Assembly: GCA_020024325.1 (NCBI GenBank)
Contig: JAHHTY010000011.1
Location: forward strand, 1-39,547
Source: Negativibacillus sp.
Lineage (GTDB): Bacteria > Bacillota > Clostridia > Oscillospirales > Ruminococcaceae
Direction: 5' to 3'
DNA length: 39,547 bases
The translations under genes were made by a program, and so were the position numbers. This document shows positions 1 to 9,134 of this stretch, piece by piece. A model generated the notes under the pieces. The model ran no database searches, was not told where the DNA came from, and saw only the letters and a list, made by a program, of their open reading frames with translations. Numbering within the stretch: the stretch's first letter is position 1; every line of letters begins with the position of its first letter.

Positions 1-37
1 CAATACCACTCTCTTTTCATAAAAACCCATGTTCTAT

Positions 38-65
38 ATTGTCACTATTCTAATTTTCTTGTCAA
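38..65 (-). promoter_or_regulatory. Possible outward-facing promoter at left edge
   Basis: On the minus strand there is a perfect -35 TTGACA (60-65), a 16-nt spacer and GACAAT (38-43; 4 of 6 matches to TATAAT). It would drive a gene lying beyond position 1. No convincing start codon with a ribosome binding site is visible in the remaining 37 bases, so the target is unknown. The rest of 1-150 is AT-rich and holds no gene I can support. Confidence 0.4.
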
Positions 66-153
66 TAATTATCTGCACATACTTGTTTATTACAAACTAA
101 AATAAAATTGGAATCTTTTAAAGTTTATCATAAAAATATAGCATTGCCATTTG

Positions 154-200
154 ATACAGACAAAGACCCGAACAAAAATTGTTCGGGTCTTTGTCTGTAT
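154..200 (-). terminator. 20-bp perfect hairpin after the transketolase genes
   Basis: Arms 154-173 and 181-200 are perfectly complementary over 20 bp around a 7-nt loop. The hairpin lies 35 nt beyond the stop codon of the transketolase C-half gene. The U-tract on the minus strand is weak (a short T run after about 18 further bases), so termination efficiency is uncertain, but the position and stem strength fit the end of the minus-strand operon. Confidence 0.75.
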
Positions 201-235
201 GTGGTCAATCGCTATTCTTTTTAGAGGCTGTTTTT

Positions 236-1180
236 TTATTTGCACAGCTTGCAAACTTCGTCTACAATGTTTGCTGCACGCAGTCCAAATTCAGTAATCA
301 AATCACCGCCGGGACCGGAATGTCCAAATTCATCATGAACACCCATCTTAACAACTTTACACATCTGTCCACCGGAGCAAACCGCAGAACAAACTGCATC
401 GCCCAGACCACCGATAACAGAATGTTCTTCGATAGTAACAATCTTTCCGGTTTCCTGTGCTGCTTTCTGAATCAGTTCTTCGTCAAGTGGTTTAATGGTA
501 TGGATATTGATAATTCTTGCATCAATGCCTTTTTCTTCCAGCATTTTGCCGGCTTCGATTGCTTCTGCTACCATCAAACCGGTTGCGACTACAGTAACAT
601 CCTTTCCTTCACGCAGGACGATACCTTTGCCCAGCTCGAATTTATAGGATTCTGCATCGTTGAATACAGGAACTGCCATTCTTCCAAAACGCAGATAAAC
701 AGGGCCAACATACTCAACTGCGGCACGGATAGCTGCTCTTGCTTCAACATCATCGGCTGGATTGATTACTACCATGCCCGGAATGGTTCTCATCAAGGCA
801 ATGTCTTCACAGCACTGATGGGTTGCACCATCTTCGCCAACGGAAATACCTGCATGAGTAGCACCAATCTTTACATTCAGATGAGGATAACCAATCGAGT
901 TTCTTACCTGTTCAAAAGCTCTGCCAGCTGCAAACATTGCAAAAGAGCTTGCAAACGGAATCATACCTGCTGCTGCCAGACCTGCCGCAACACCCATCAT
1001 ATTGCCTTCTGCAATACCACAGTCGATAAATCTTTCACTGCACACTTTTTTAAAATTTGCAGTTTTGGTTGCACCTGCCAAGTCAGCGTCAAGCACTACC
1101 AGATTAGGATATTCTGATGCAAGCTCCGCCAATGTTGCTCCATAGCTTTCACGGGTTGCAATCTTTTTGATCTCTGCCAT
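236..1180 (-). CDS. Transketolase, C-terminal (pyrimidine-binding) subunit
   Basis: This is the C-terminal half of a split transketolase, 314 aa. Transketolase moves two-carbon ketol units between sugar phosphates in the non-oxidative pentose phosphate pathway and uses thiamine diphosphate. The pyrimidine-binding domain spans about residues 5-170, with E58 in an IAEGN motif at the position of the glutamate that activates the cofactor and the conserved GEDGATHQ stretch at 115-122. A transketolase C-terminal domain follows. I chose the ATG at 1180, where the sequence matches family N-termini and a GGAAAGG site lies upstream; an in-frame start at 1237 would run into the previous gene. It starts 26 nt after the N-half gene, so the two are cotranscribed and should form one enzyme. 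A DXS-like role is less likely because the domains are on two proteins. Confidence 0.95.
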   Translation of the reverse strand: MAEIKKIATRESYGATLAELASEYPNLVVLDADLAGATKTANFKKVCSERFIDCGIAEGNMMGVAAGLAAAGMIPFASSFAMFAAGRAFEQVRNSIGYPHLNVKIGATHAGISVGEDGATHQCCEDIALMRTIPGMVVINPADDVEARAAIRAAVEYVGPVYLRFGRMAVPVFNDAESYKFELGKGIVLREGKDVTVVATGLMVAEAIEAGKMLEEKGIDARIINIHTIKPLDEELIQKAAQETGKIVTIEEHSVIGGLGDAVCSAVCSGGQMCKVVKMGVHDEFGHSGPGGDLITEFGLRAANIVDEVCKLCK

Positions 1181-1206
1181 TGTCGATACCTTTCCTTTCC
1201 ACTCGA

Positions 1207-2049
1207 TTAAGCTTCCAGAGCCTTCAGCTGCTCGCAAAGCTCATTCATCGCAATTTCATACTGCTCGTCGTTTGGTGCAGTTCCATGCCAAGAGGCTTTG
1301 TTTTCCATGAAAGAAACACCTTTGCCCTTAACAGTTTTTGCGATGATTGCGGTTGGTTTTCCTTTCACTGTGCGTGCTTCTTGATAAGCTGCTTCTATCT
1401 GGTCAAAATCATGACCGTCAATGTTGATAACATGGAAACCAAAGGCTTTAAATTTTTCATCGATTGGATATGGTGACATAACTTCATCAATGCTTCCGTC
1501 AATTTGCAGACCGTTGTTGTCTACCAAAATACACAGGTTATCTAAGTTATAATGAGCAGCAAACATAGATGCTTCCCAAACCTGACCTTCCTGAATTTCT
1601 CCATCACCCAGAACAGCATATACACGATAATCTGCACCGGTCAGCTTTGCAGCTTTTGCCATACCGCAAGCTGCCGAGATGCCTTGTCCCAAAGAACCGG
1701 AAGACATATCAACACCCGGGATTTTTTTCATATCAGGGTGTCCCTGAAGGCGAGAACCAATTTTACGCAGAGTTTTTAACTCTTCTACCGGGAAAAAGCC
1801 TCTGTGTGCTAAGGTAGCATACAGTCCTGGGGCAATGTGTCCCTTAGAAAGAACAAAGCGATCCCTGTCTGCTTTGTTTGGATTTTTAGGATCTACATTC
1901 ATCTCTGCAAAATAGAGATAGGTCAAAATATCCGCTGCGGAAAGAGAACCTCCCGGATGACCGGATTTTGCACAGTGAGTACCTTCGATGATACCCATAC
2001 GTACCTTACACGCTGTGATAGACAGCTCTTTTTTAGAGTTGCTGTTCAT
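1207..2049 (-). CDS. Transketolase, N-terminal (ThDP diphosphate-binding) subunit
   Basis: N-terminal half of the split transketolase, 280 aa, the partner of the gene just downstream. Visible features are SGHPGGSLS around H31, SKGH with H71, GSLGQG (118-123) and the thiamine diphosphate/Mg motif starting GDG at 148-150 and ending in NN at 178-179. Two-gene transketolases are common in Firmicutes and archaea; neither half should be active alone. It follows the HAD phosphatase gene with a 45-nt gap and no terminator, so it may be the distal part of the lspA-rluD-HAD transcript. Which sugar phosphates are preferred cannot be read from sequence. Confidence 0.95.
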   Translation of the reverse strand: MNSNSKKELSITACKVRMGIIEGTHCAKSGHPGGSLSAADILTYLYFAEMNVDPKNPNKADRDRFVLSKGHIAPGLYATLAHRGFFPVEELKTLRKIGSRLQGHPDMKKIPGVDMSSGSLGQGISAACGMAKAAKLTGADYRVYAVLGDGEIQEGQVWEASMFAAHYNLDNLCILVDNNGLQIDGSIDEVMSPYPIDEKFKAFGFHVINIDGHDFDQIEAAYQEARTVKGKPTAIIAKTVKGKGVSFMENKASWHGTAPNDEQYEIAMNELCEQLKALEA

Positions 2050-2094
2050 GTTATGGAATCATTCCTTTCAATTGCTCTGTATTCTCCTACAATT

Positions 2095-2931
2095 TTATCG
2101 ATTATAAAATCGTTCCAAATGATTAATAAAATCAGCTACAGCTCCATTGTCGCATGAATCGACAATAAAATCAACCTCTTTTTGAAGATTTCTATCCCCA
2201 TTTTTAGGAATTGCCGAAAAATCAGCCCGCACAAGCATCGCTTTATCGTTTTCTCTATCCCCGATTGCTGCTGTTTTAGAAAGATTTAGATAGCTGCGAA
2301 CCAGCTCCATTGCTTTTCCCTTATCAACACCATCCGCAACCAGTTCTAAATAAAATTCATCACTTTGCACCGGATAAAAGCCTTGCGGTTTTGTTTTTTC
2401 AATATATTCCCTCACGTCTTGAATCTGCTTTGGAGGAACAATCAGTACGACCTTATGCCAGCTGTTTGGACCATTGCCTTCAGTATAGTTTTGGCAGCAT
2501 CCTTCTCTCAAATACATATCTCGGCGCTCTGCTACTCCTTCAATGGATTCATCTCCCCAGCGAATAACCCAATAATTATCCGGCTCAACAAGCATTGCTC
2601 CAATTCGTTCAAAGCGTTCAAGCAAATCAAACACAAATTCTTTTACGTTTTCTGGCAGTCGAGCTTCAAACAAAACATCATTATTTTGAGGAGAATAGAC
2701 ATATCCTCCATTGATAGTGATAATGGGGGCTGTAATTGGCAGCTGCGGCAAAATTTCTTTTAAAGTACATTTCGGTCGTCCTGTACAAAGGGTAAAAGTT
2801 CCCCCTTGAGCAATAAATTTCTTTATAGCATCAATATTTTTCTGTGGAATCTTCGTTAATTTTGTTAATGTACCGTCAATATCCGATACCAACAGCAAAT
2901 CTTCAAAAACTTTTTTATTCTGCACTGTCAT
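2095..2931 (-). CDS. Cof-type HAD-superfamily phosphatase
   Basis: 278-aa cytosolic HAD hydrolase of the Cof/IIB group. Motif I is DIDGT with nucleophile D17 and acid/base D19; K204 in GVDKG is a motif III candidate; motif IV is GDREND at 224-229. The long segment between about residues 85 and 190 is the C2-type cap that decides substrate. Family members dephosphorylate sugar phosphates, flavins or other small metabolites; the substrate here is not predictable, though the transketolase genes next door make a sugar phosphate a reasonable guess. The start overlaps the end of rluD by 17 nt and has an AGGAGG site located inside rluD, indicating translational coupling. Confidence 0.88.
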   Translation of the reverse strand: MTVQNKKVFEDLLLVSDIDGTLTKLTKIPQKNIDAIKKFIAQGGTFTLCTGRPKCTLKEILPQLPITAPIITINGGYVYSPQNNDVLFEARLPENVKEFVFDLLERFERIGAMLVEPDNYWVIRWGDESIEGVAERRDMYLREGCCQNYTEGNGPNSWHKVVLIVPPKQIQDVREYIEKTKPQGFYPVQSDEFYLELVADGVDKGKAMELVRSYLNLSKTAAIGDRENDKAMLVRADFSAIPKNGDRNLQKEVDFIVDSCDNGAVADFINHLERFYNR

Positions 2932-3934
2932 CTTCCTCCTTTGGTTTGAGCGTTTTCAAAAAAGAGGTAAAATATTCCGGCAGTGTCGATTCAAAATATA
3001 ATCTTTCACCGGTAATTGGGTGGGTAAATCCTAAAGCCCTGGCATGAAGGCATTGTCCTTCCAAACGTTTGATTGGTTTTTTAGGTCCATATACCTCATC
3101 TCCTGCAACAGGGTATCCTAAATAAGATAGGTGAACTCGAATCTGATGGGTTCTCCCCGTTTCTAATCGACATCGAAGATGGGTAAATCCGTCATAACGG
3201 CGAATCACTTGATAATGAGTAATTGCTTCTTTTGCACCAACGAGGCTTCCGTCTGCTTGTCTGCAATCCAAACGTACTGCCATTCTTTTTCGGTCTTTGC
3301 TGCTTCTGCCAATTGGAAGATTAACTACTCCTTCTTCCTGCTTAACATTTCCATAAACAACCGCTTCATAAAAACGGTCTACTGTGTGCTCTTGGATTTG
3401 ATGGCTGAGCCCAAAATAGGTTTCATCGTCTTTAGCACACACCAGCAAACCGCTGGTATCCTTATCAATACGATGAACAATTCCCTGACGCTCAATACCA
3501 TTACAAGCTGCAAGCTTTCCCTTGCAGTGATACAATAAACCATTTACCAATGTATCCTGATAGTTACCTGCTCCCGGATGAACGACCATATGCTTTGGTT
3601 TGTTGACAACCAACAGATAGTCATCCTCATACACAATTTCTAAAGGTATATTCTGTGGCTGCGGCTCCTGGGGAGGGTTTAAAACTTCTTCCCAGTTTAT
3701 CTCCCCATCATCTTCTAAATCCAAGGATAGTTGTGGATATTCTATATTTACAATCGTTCCTTTTTTTAGCTTATCATTTTTACTAAGCAGTTTTCCTTCG
3801 ACAGTGACAAATCCTTGTGTCATTAGCTTTTGTGCTTGGCTGCGGCTGATTCCTTCAAGGTGTTCCTGTAAAAATTTGTCTGCACGCACTCCTGCATACT
3901 CTGCCTCTACTGTCAAATGAAAGCAATTACTCAT
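2915..3934 (-). CDS. rluD: RluA/RluD-family 23S rRNA pseudouridine synthase
   Basis: 339-aa RNA pseudouridine synthase. An S4 RNA-binding domain occupies about residues 14-80 and the catalytic domain about 100-320, with HRIDKDTSG at 154-162, where D157 is the catalytic aspartate. RluD-type enzymes modify uridines in helix 69 of 23S rRNA; the exact target is inferred only from family. The reading frame stays open upstream for 62 codons into lspA, but homology begins at MSNCF, so I use the ATG at 3934 with an AGGAGG site. This start overlaps the end of lspA by 8 nt. The order lspA-rluD is conserved in Firmicutes (ylyB in Bacillus). Confidence 0.92.
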   Translation of the reverse strand: MSNCFHLTVEAEYAGVRADKFLQEHLEGISRSQAQKLMTQGFVTVEGKLLSKNDKLKKGTIVNIEYPQLSLDLEDDGEINWEEVLNPPQEPQPQNIPLEIVYEDDYLLVVNKPKHMVVHPGAGNYQDTLVNGLLYHCKGKLAACNGIERQGIVHRIDKDTSGLLVCAKDDETYFGLSHQIQEHTVDRFYEAVVYGNVKQEEGVVNLPIGRSSKDRKRMAVRLDCRQADGSLVGAKEAITHYQVIRRYDGFTHLRCRLETGRTHQIRVHLSYLGYPVAGDEVYGPKKPIKRLEGQCLHARALGFTHPITGERLYFESTLPEYFTSFLKTLKPKEEDDSAE

Positions 3935-4433
3935 GACGCTTGACCTCCTGACGGATTTCAAACCTTTCATGTTCTCTGCGTTCAAAAAACAAAACATAGA
4001 GCAGCAAAAGCCCTGTTCCACAGCAGACACAAATATCTGCAAAGTTAAAAACCGGAAAATTGATAAGACGAAAATCAAACATATCAACCACATATCCGCC
4101 TGAGCGGAAAATTCTGTCAATCAAATTGCCCGCTCCTCCCGACAAAATCAGGCTCCAGCTTGCAACCATCCACGGTGAACGCAGTTTTTTACTGATTAAC
4201 AGCACCAAAATAACAACCAGCAGCACTGAGGTAAGGCCTACCAAAAACACCCGCTGATTCTGCATAGTGCTAAAGGCTGCGCCAAAATTTTGCACATAAG
4301 TCAGGTGAAAAACATCTTGTATCAACGGGATAGTGCCCACTGATGCAAGAGAGCTTTCTGCCCAAAATTTTATCAGCTGGTCTAATCCTACTAAAAGTAC
4401 TGCTATCCCTAACCAGATATAGTTTAACATCAT
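3927..4433 (-). CDS. lspA: Lipoprotein signal peptidase (signal peptidase II)
   Basis: 168-aa inner-membrane aspartyl protease that cleaves prolipoprotein signal peptides ahead of the lipidated cysteine. Four membrane segments are visible (about 5-22, 62-82, 88-104, 132-152). Family motifs present are DQ (18-19), NFGAAF (49-54), GNLIDR (102-107), VVD with D117 and FNFAD with D133; D117 and D133 fit the catalytic pair. The tail is charged (ERREHERFE). It lies behind the ileS terminator and heads the lspA-rluD-HAD-transketolase run; no strong promoter was found in the 50-nt gap, so read-through from ileS may contribute. Confidence 0.95.
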   Translation of the reverse strand: MMLNYIWLGIAVLLVGLDQLIKFWAESSLASVGTIPLIQDVFHLTYVQNFGAAFSTMQNQRVFLVGLTSVLLVVILVLLISKKLRSPWMVASWSLILSGGAGNLIDRIFRSGGYVVDMFDFRLINFPVFNFADICVCCGTGLLLLYVLFFERREHERFEIRQEVKRHE

Positions 4434-4482
4434 TCTTCCTCCTTCTGCTCCAAAGCAGATCAGTGCTTTTCCAACCGATTTT

Positions 4483-4518
4483 CAAAGAAAAAGCGGTGCA
4501 GGAAATTCCTGCACCGCT
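4483..4518 (-). terminator. Rho-independent terminator of ileS
   Basis: Arms 4493-4503 and 4507-4517 form a GC-rich 11-bp stem (extendable by two pairs) followed on the minus strand by TTTTTCTTT. It lies 12 nt beyond the ileS stop, separating ileS from lspA. Confidence 0.9.
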
Positions 4519-4529
4519 GTGTATAAACA

Positions 4530-7313
4530 TTAGCCGATAATTGCTGCACAACGTTTGCAGAGGGTAGGATGTTTTTCATCCTGTCCAACAGTATCGCTGT
4601 AAATCCAGCAACGCTCACACTTTTCGCCCTGTGCTTTGGAAACAACTACTTCCAGACCTTCCACTTCTCCGTTTGCACAAGCTGGTCCTTTTTCCAGTTC
4701 AACCTTGCTGACGATAAATACCGGCTCTAAAATCTCCTCATTTGCTTTAAGGAAATCATAAAGTTCGCCATCTGCTTTTAAAGTCAACATTGCTTCCAGA
4801 GATTTACCGATGGTTTTCTGGTTTCTTGCATTTTCTAAAGCTTTATTAACATCATCACGGATTGTGCGGATTCTATCCCATTTTTCCATAAACTCAGCAG
4901 ACTCATGGTTTGTATCGCCCTGAGGCATTTCATTCAATACACACGCTTCTGCGTTGTAACCTTTAGCTTCTGGCAAATTTTTCCAGATTTCTTCACAAGT
5001 GAATGCAAGGATAGGAGCAAATACCAGAGTCATATCTCTCAGGATGCGATAGATTGCTGTTTGAGCTGCACGTCTGGAAACAGAATCTGTTTTCTCTACA
5101 TACAGTCTATCCTTGATGATATCCAGATAGAAGTTAGACAGGTCGATGGTGCAGAAATTGCGGATTGCATAGTAAACAAGGTGGAATTCAAACTCGTTGT
5201 ATGCCTTATTGCATTCTTTTACCACTTCGTCCATTCTTGCCAACGCCCAACGGTCAATCTCATACAGTTGATCATCTGCAACAGAATCGGTATCAGGGTT
5301 AAAGTCATTGATATTACCCAAAATATAACGTGCTGTATTTCTAATCTTTCTGTAAACCTCAGAAAGCTGTTTGAGAATATCGTTAGAAACACGGATATCT
5401 GCATGGTAGTCAGAAGAAGCTACCCACAGACGCAAAATATCCGCACCGAATTTTTCGGTAATTTCTTCCGGAGCAATGCCGTTGCCCAAAGATTTGTGCA
5501 TTGTTTTGCCTTGTGCATCAACAACCCATCCATGGGTACAAACTGCTTTATATGGAGCAACGCCCTTCCAAGCAACAGAGGTAAGCAAAGATGACTGGAA
5601 CCAGCCTCTGTACTGGTCAGCACCTTCAAGGTACAGGTCAGCAGGCCACTTCAGATTTGGTCTTTCCATTAAAACTGCTGCATGGGAAGAACCGGAATCG
5701 AACCAAACATCCATAATATCGGTTTCTTTTCTGAATTTTTCACAGCCGCACTTTTTACATTTTGTGCCTGCCGGAAGAATTTCGCTTGCCTCATGTGTCC
5801 ACCACGCATCGGAGCCTTCCTTGCGGAACAGATCGGAAACAGCTTTAACAGAAGCGTCATCAATATGGAATTCACCACATTCTTCACAATAGAAGATCGG
5901 AATTGGAACGCCCCACAATCTTTGACGGGAAATACACCAGTCAGAACGATCGGATACCATATTTTTGATGCGTCCTTCGCCCCAGGAAGGAATCCATTTG
6001 ATGCCTTCGATTGCCTTTACAGCTTCTTCCTTAAAGTCATCTACAGAGCAGAACCACTGTTCGGTAGCGCGGTAGATGATAGGTTTTTTACATCTCCAGC
6101 AATGTGGGTATTGATGGACAATCTTCTGAACCGCAAACATATTGCCGGTTGCTTCCAGTTTCTTTGCAATTGCTTTGTTGGCATCATCTGTTGTTAAGCC
6201 TGCAAACTCGCCGGCATCTGCTGTCAGCTTGCCTACGTTGTCTACCGGTACAACAATTGGAATTTCCGGATAATGATTAACACAAACTTCAAAGTCCTCT
6301 ACACCGTGTCCAGGAGCGGTATGTACGCAGCCTGTACCGGAATCCAATGTAACATGGTCACCAACGATAACCAAAGATTCACGATTGAGGAATGGATGCT
6401 GGCAAACGATGTATTCCAGATCCTTTCCTGAAACAGAACCGATCAGCTCATAATCTTCGATCTCTGCAGCTTTCATCGCAGCCGGAGCCAGCTCTTTTGC
6501 CATGATGTAATATTCTCCGTTTGCTTTTACTGCACAATATTCATATTCCGGACCAAGGCAGATTGCCATATTACCCGGCAGGGTCCATGTTGTGGTGGTC
6601 CAAATAACAAAATATGTTTTTGCAACATCAACACCAAGAGAAGCCAGTTTTCCCTTATCATCTTTAACAGCAAATTTTACATAAATAGAATAGCATGGAT
6701 CTTCCTCGTATTCAATTTCTGCCTCTGCCAAAGCAGTGTTGCAATCCGGACACCAGTAAACCGGTTTCAGACCTTTATAGATATATCCCTTCTGAGCCAT
6801 GTTGCCGAAAATCTCAACCTGTTTTGCTTCAAATTCCGGCTTCAGGGTCATGTATGGATTTTCCCACTCACCTAAAATACCAAGACGTTTAAACTGATTT
6901 CTCTGGTTATCCAGATAATGCAGAGCAAATTCTTTACAAATTTTTCTCAGCTCTACTGGACCAATATCACTTGTAACGCCTGCTTTTTTTCTTGCTTTAA
7001 GTTCAATTGGCAGACCGTGTGTATCCCAACCAGGAACATATGGAGCCTGATAACCGCTCATGTTTTTTTGACGAATAATAAAATCTTTCAGTACTTTGTT
7101 CAATGCTGTACCAAGGTGAATGTCGCCGTTTGCATATGGAGGACCATCGTGCAAAATGTACTGTGGCTTACCTTCATTATTCTTGATCATTTTGTGGTAT
7201 AACTGTTTTTCCTGCCATTCTTCTACCCATGCCGGTTCACGCTGAGGCAGTGCGCCTCTCATATTGAACTCGGTTTCCGGCAGGTTCAGGGTTTTGTTGT
7301 AGTCCTGAGCCAT
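4530..7313 (-). CDS. ileS: Isoleucyl-tRNA synthetase
   Basis: 927-aa class I aminoacyl-tRNA synthetase that charges tRNA-Ile. The HIGH-type signature is PYANGDIHLG (59-68) and the KMSKS-type loop is TMHKSLG (604-610), with His replacing Ser in the second signature as in many Gram-positive IleS. The CP1 editing domain follows the first signature, two cysteine pairs lie in the middle region, and a C-terminal zinc finger ends the protein (CERC...CKRC within the last 35 residues). I use the ATG at 7313; an in-frame TTG one codon earlier is possible. It follows divIVA by 101 nt. I looked for a T-box leader in that gap and did not see one. Confidence 0.97.
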   Translation of the reverse strand: MAQDYNKTLNLPETEFNMRGALPQREPAWVEEWQEKQLYHKMIKNNEGKPQYILHDGPPYANGDIHLGTALNKVLKDFIIRQKNMSGYQAPYVPGWDTHGLPIELKARKKAGVTSDIGPVELRKICKEFALHYLDNQRNQFKRLGILGEWENPYMTLKPEFEAKQVEIFGNMAQKGYIYKGLKPVYWCPDCNTALAEAEIEYEEDPCYSIYVKFAVKDDKGKLASLGVDVAKTYFVIWTTTTWTLPGNMAICLGPEYEYCAVKANGEYYIMAKELAPAAMKAAEIEDYELIGSVSGKDLEYIVCQHPFLNRESLVIVGDHVTLDSGTGCVHTAPGHGVEDFEVCVNHYPEIPIVVPVDNVGKLTADAGEFAGLTTDDANKAIAKKLEATGNMFAVQKIVHQYPHCWRCKKPIIYRATEQWFCSVDDFKEEAVKAIEGIKWIPSWGEGRIKNMVSDRSDWCISRQRLWGVPIPIFYCEECGEFHIDDASVKAVSDLFRKEGSDAWWTHEASEILPAGTKCKKCGCEKFRKETDIMDVWFDSGSSHAAVLMERPNLKWPADLYLEGADQYRGWFQSSLLTSVAWKGVAPYKAVCTHGWVVDAQGKTMHKSLGNGIAPEEITEKFGADILRLWVASSDYHADIRVSNDILKQLSEVYRKIRNTARYILGNINDFNPDTDSVADDQLYEIDRWALARMDEVVKECNKAYNEFEFHLVYYAIRNFCTIDLSNFYLDIIKDRLYVEKTDSVSRRAAQTAIYRILRDMTLVFAPILAFTCEEIWKNLPEAKGYNAEACVLNEMPQGDTNHESAEFMEKWDRIRTIRDDVNKALENARNQKTIGKSLEAMLTLKADGELYDFLKANEEILEPVFIVSKVELEKGPACANGEVEGLEVVVSKAQGEKCERCWIYSDTVGQDEKHPTLCKRCAAIIG

Positions 7314-7414
7314 CAATACTCTCTCCTCTTAATTTTTTATTCAGTAAAAGCATAAGTTTTTCCTGTAAAGAGTTTTTGCATTTTGGAAAAACCTTGCAAC
7401 CTGTTTCATAAGTT

Positions 7415-8254
7415 TTAGCGATGTTTTTTTCTTGAAAACAAATTAGTATTTTTAGAAGTGCTGTCCCTTTCTACATCGAAGCCTTCTCCAAATTTGAGCG
7501 GTCCAAATTTTGATTCTGACGAAACCTGCCCGCCAAAAGGGGAAAAACCCTGCGACTGCTGCTGTGTGCGCTGAGGATGTGCTGCAACCGGTGCAAATGA
7601 AGAAGTATCCTGCATCTGATTATCCATTGCTGCTGTAAAATCAATCAGAGATTCCTGATTTTCCACAGTTTCTTCTGGTGCGGAAAGGTCCTCTTTTGGT
7701 ATAGAAAAATTCTGTTCTGGTTCCGGTTGTGCTTGTACTGTTTCTTCCTTTACAGCTTCCTGACGAATTTGCTCATTCTGCTGTTCCTGTACCTGCAAAT
7801 CGTCATCATCATACTCTGGTAAAGCGCTAATCATTTCTAAGTGCTGGCGATATAAAGTCAGCAGACGGTTTTTAAATTTCGTTACTTCCTTTTGCATTTT
7901 AATCAGAGCCATTTGCTCTTTCTCAATGCTCTTTTGCGCATTCTCTAAAATGCGGTCTGCCTTTTCTTTTGCCTCCCGAACAAGATAATCTGCCTTTGCT
8001 TTAGATTCTCTGATGACGCTGTCACCTAATTTTTGTGCCCCAATCAGAGCACTTTTAAGGCTATCTTCATCTTCTCGATATTGGTCTACTTCATATGCAA
8101 GTACTTCCATTTTGTTTTCAAGTTCTTCTTTTTCTGCAAGCAAATGTGCATATTCAGCAGCAACTTGCTGCAAAAATTCTTCCACTTCATCCTGCTTATA
8201 ACCGCCCATTTGTTTATCAAAACGTCTGGAGGCAATCACTTCTGGAGTCAACAT
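7415..8254 (-). CDS. divIVA: DivIVA-domain protein
   Basis: 279-aa cytosolic scaffold protein. Residues 1-60 carry the DivIVA lipid-binding domain, starting MLTPEVIASRRF and continuing with GGYKQDEVEEFL, followed by long coiled coil to about residue 145. The remaining half is Gln/Glu-rich, low in complexity and probably disordered. DivIVA proteins gather at negatively curved membrane at poles and division sites and recruit division, wall or sporulation proteins. The location after sepF-ylmH is the conserved ylm cluster of Firmicutes. A GGGAAGG site precedes the ATG. Confidence 0.93.
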   Translation of the reverse strand: MLTPEVIASRRFDKQMGGYKQDEVEEFLQQVAAEYAHLLAEKEELENKMEVLAYEVDQYREDEDSLKSALIGAQKLGDSVIRESKAKADYLVREAKEKADRILENAQKSIEKEQMALIKMQKEVTKFKNRLLTLYRQHLEMISALPEYDDDDLQVQEQQNEQIRQEAVKEETVQAQPEPEQNFSIPKEDLSAPEETVENQESLIDFTAAMDNQMQDTSSFAPVAAHPQRTQQQSQGFSPFGGQVSSESKFGPLKFGEGFDVERDSTSKNTNLFSRKKHR

Positions 8255-8318
8255 TTCTGATACCTTCCCCTTTTTAAAACTTCTTTATCAAATTGCGGCA
8301 ATATGCCCTCGTATTATT

Positions 8319-9134
8319 CTATATATATTTTCCTAAAGTTACATGAAGTCTGCCTTTTTTACTTTGAGAGCCTATCTGTGCCAAAACAAACCGTCCATAT
8401 CCCCGCAAGGAAAGGATATCTCCTTGACGAACTTCCTGAGAAATTTTTGTCTGTTCAAAAAAATTTAGATTCACTAAACCACCCTCAATAACAGCAGCAC
8501 TTTTTTCTCTGCTAAGGTTTGTTGCCAAAGCTACTATGCAATCCAATCGCAGAGAGCTTACCGTTCCTGTTCGATACTCTATACGGCACATTGGCGGAAG
8601 CTCTCGCTGTATCCCTTGTTGTTTTTTGATTCCTGCTCGTCCTATCCGTTCTAAATCGGATAAAATTATTTTTTGTGCTGTTTGGGTACAAAAAATAATC
8701 GCAAAATTTTCTGCTGTCAGAATTTCTCCAATCAGTTCACGCTTTATTCCTAACCCCATCAACGATCCCAAAATATCTCGATGAGTCAGATTATCCTGTT
8801 CTCGATAGGTAATTGTAACTGCCGCAACAGGAAACTGCTCCTCCAAAACAGAGGTGTCCATTCCTTCAGCCAATGCAAAATACTCGGGAAACAGCCCCAA
8901 CATTCTGCGTCCCACCGCTTGCTCTTCTTTCACAGAGAAGCCTGTCCAAAAATATATCTGGTCACTTGGAAAATGAATCTTCTTTAAAGCTGTTGCTGCA
9001 AGCGACTGTTCCCTTTCATCTAGAAAACGAGTAAAGCATGGCACATTATTTCTCTGCACTTGCTGTGCCATATCCTCAATATGCGCACAAAAGATTTTAT
9101 CTTCCTCTCTGCGCTGTATTTGATTGTTCATCAT
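8319..9134 (-). CDS. ylmH: YlmH-type S4-domain RNA-binding protein
   Basis: 271-aa protein of the YlmH family with an N-terminal YlmH domain (about 1-165) and a C-terminal S4 domain (about 190-250; EKSAAVIEGGLVNLNF and VRQGDILSLRGYGRF). In Bacillus YlmH binds stalled 50S-peptidyl-tRNA complexes in a ribosome-rescue/quality-control pathway; this role is transferred by family. The ATG overlaps the sepF stop by one base (TAATG), so translation is probably coupled. Two consecutive ATGs are possible starts. Confidence 0.92.
   Translation of the reverse strand: MMNNQIQRREEDKIFCAHIEDMAQQVQRNNVPCFTRFLDEREQSLAATALKKIHFPSDQIYFWTGFSVKEEQAVGRRMLGLFPEYFALAEGMDTSVLEEQFPVAAVTITYREQDNLTHRDILGSLMGLGIKRELIGEILTAENFAIIFCTQTAQKIILSDLERIGRAGIKKQQGIQRELPPMCRIEYRTGTVSSLRLDCIVALATNLSREKSAAVIEGGLVNLNFFEQTKISQEVRQGDILSLRGYGRFVLAQIGSQSKKGRLHVTLGKYI

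Noticed and set aside
179..1117. A 312-codon open plus-strand frame opposite the transketolase C-half
   Set aside because: It is the antisense of a clearly conserved gene, has no ribosome binding site, its product is Cys/Asn/Phe-rich with no family likeness, and the start lies inside the terminator hairpin.
4905..5594. A 229-codon plus-strand frame opposite ileS
   Set aside because: It lies fully within ileS coding sequence and shows no start signal or domain; an open frame by codon bias of the real gene.
7314..7414. T-box leader for ileS
   Set aside because: The gap is only 101 nt, too short for a T-box with terminator, and I found neither the conserved T-box sequence nor a terminator hairpin.
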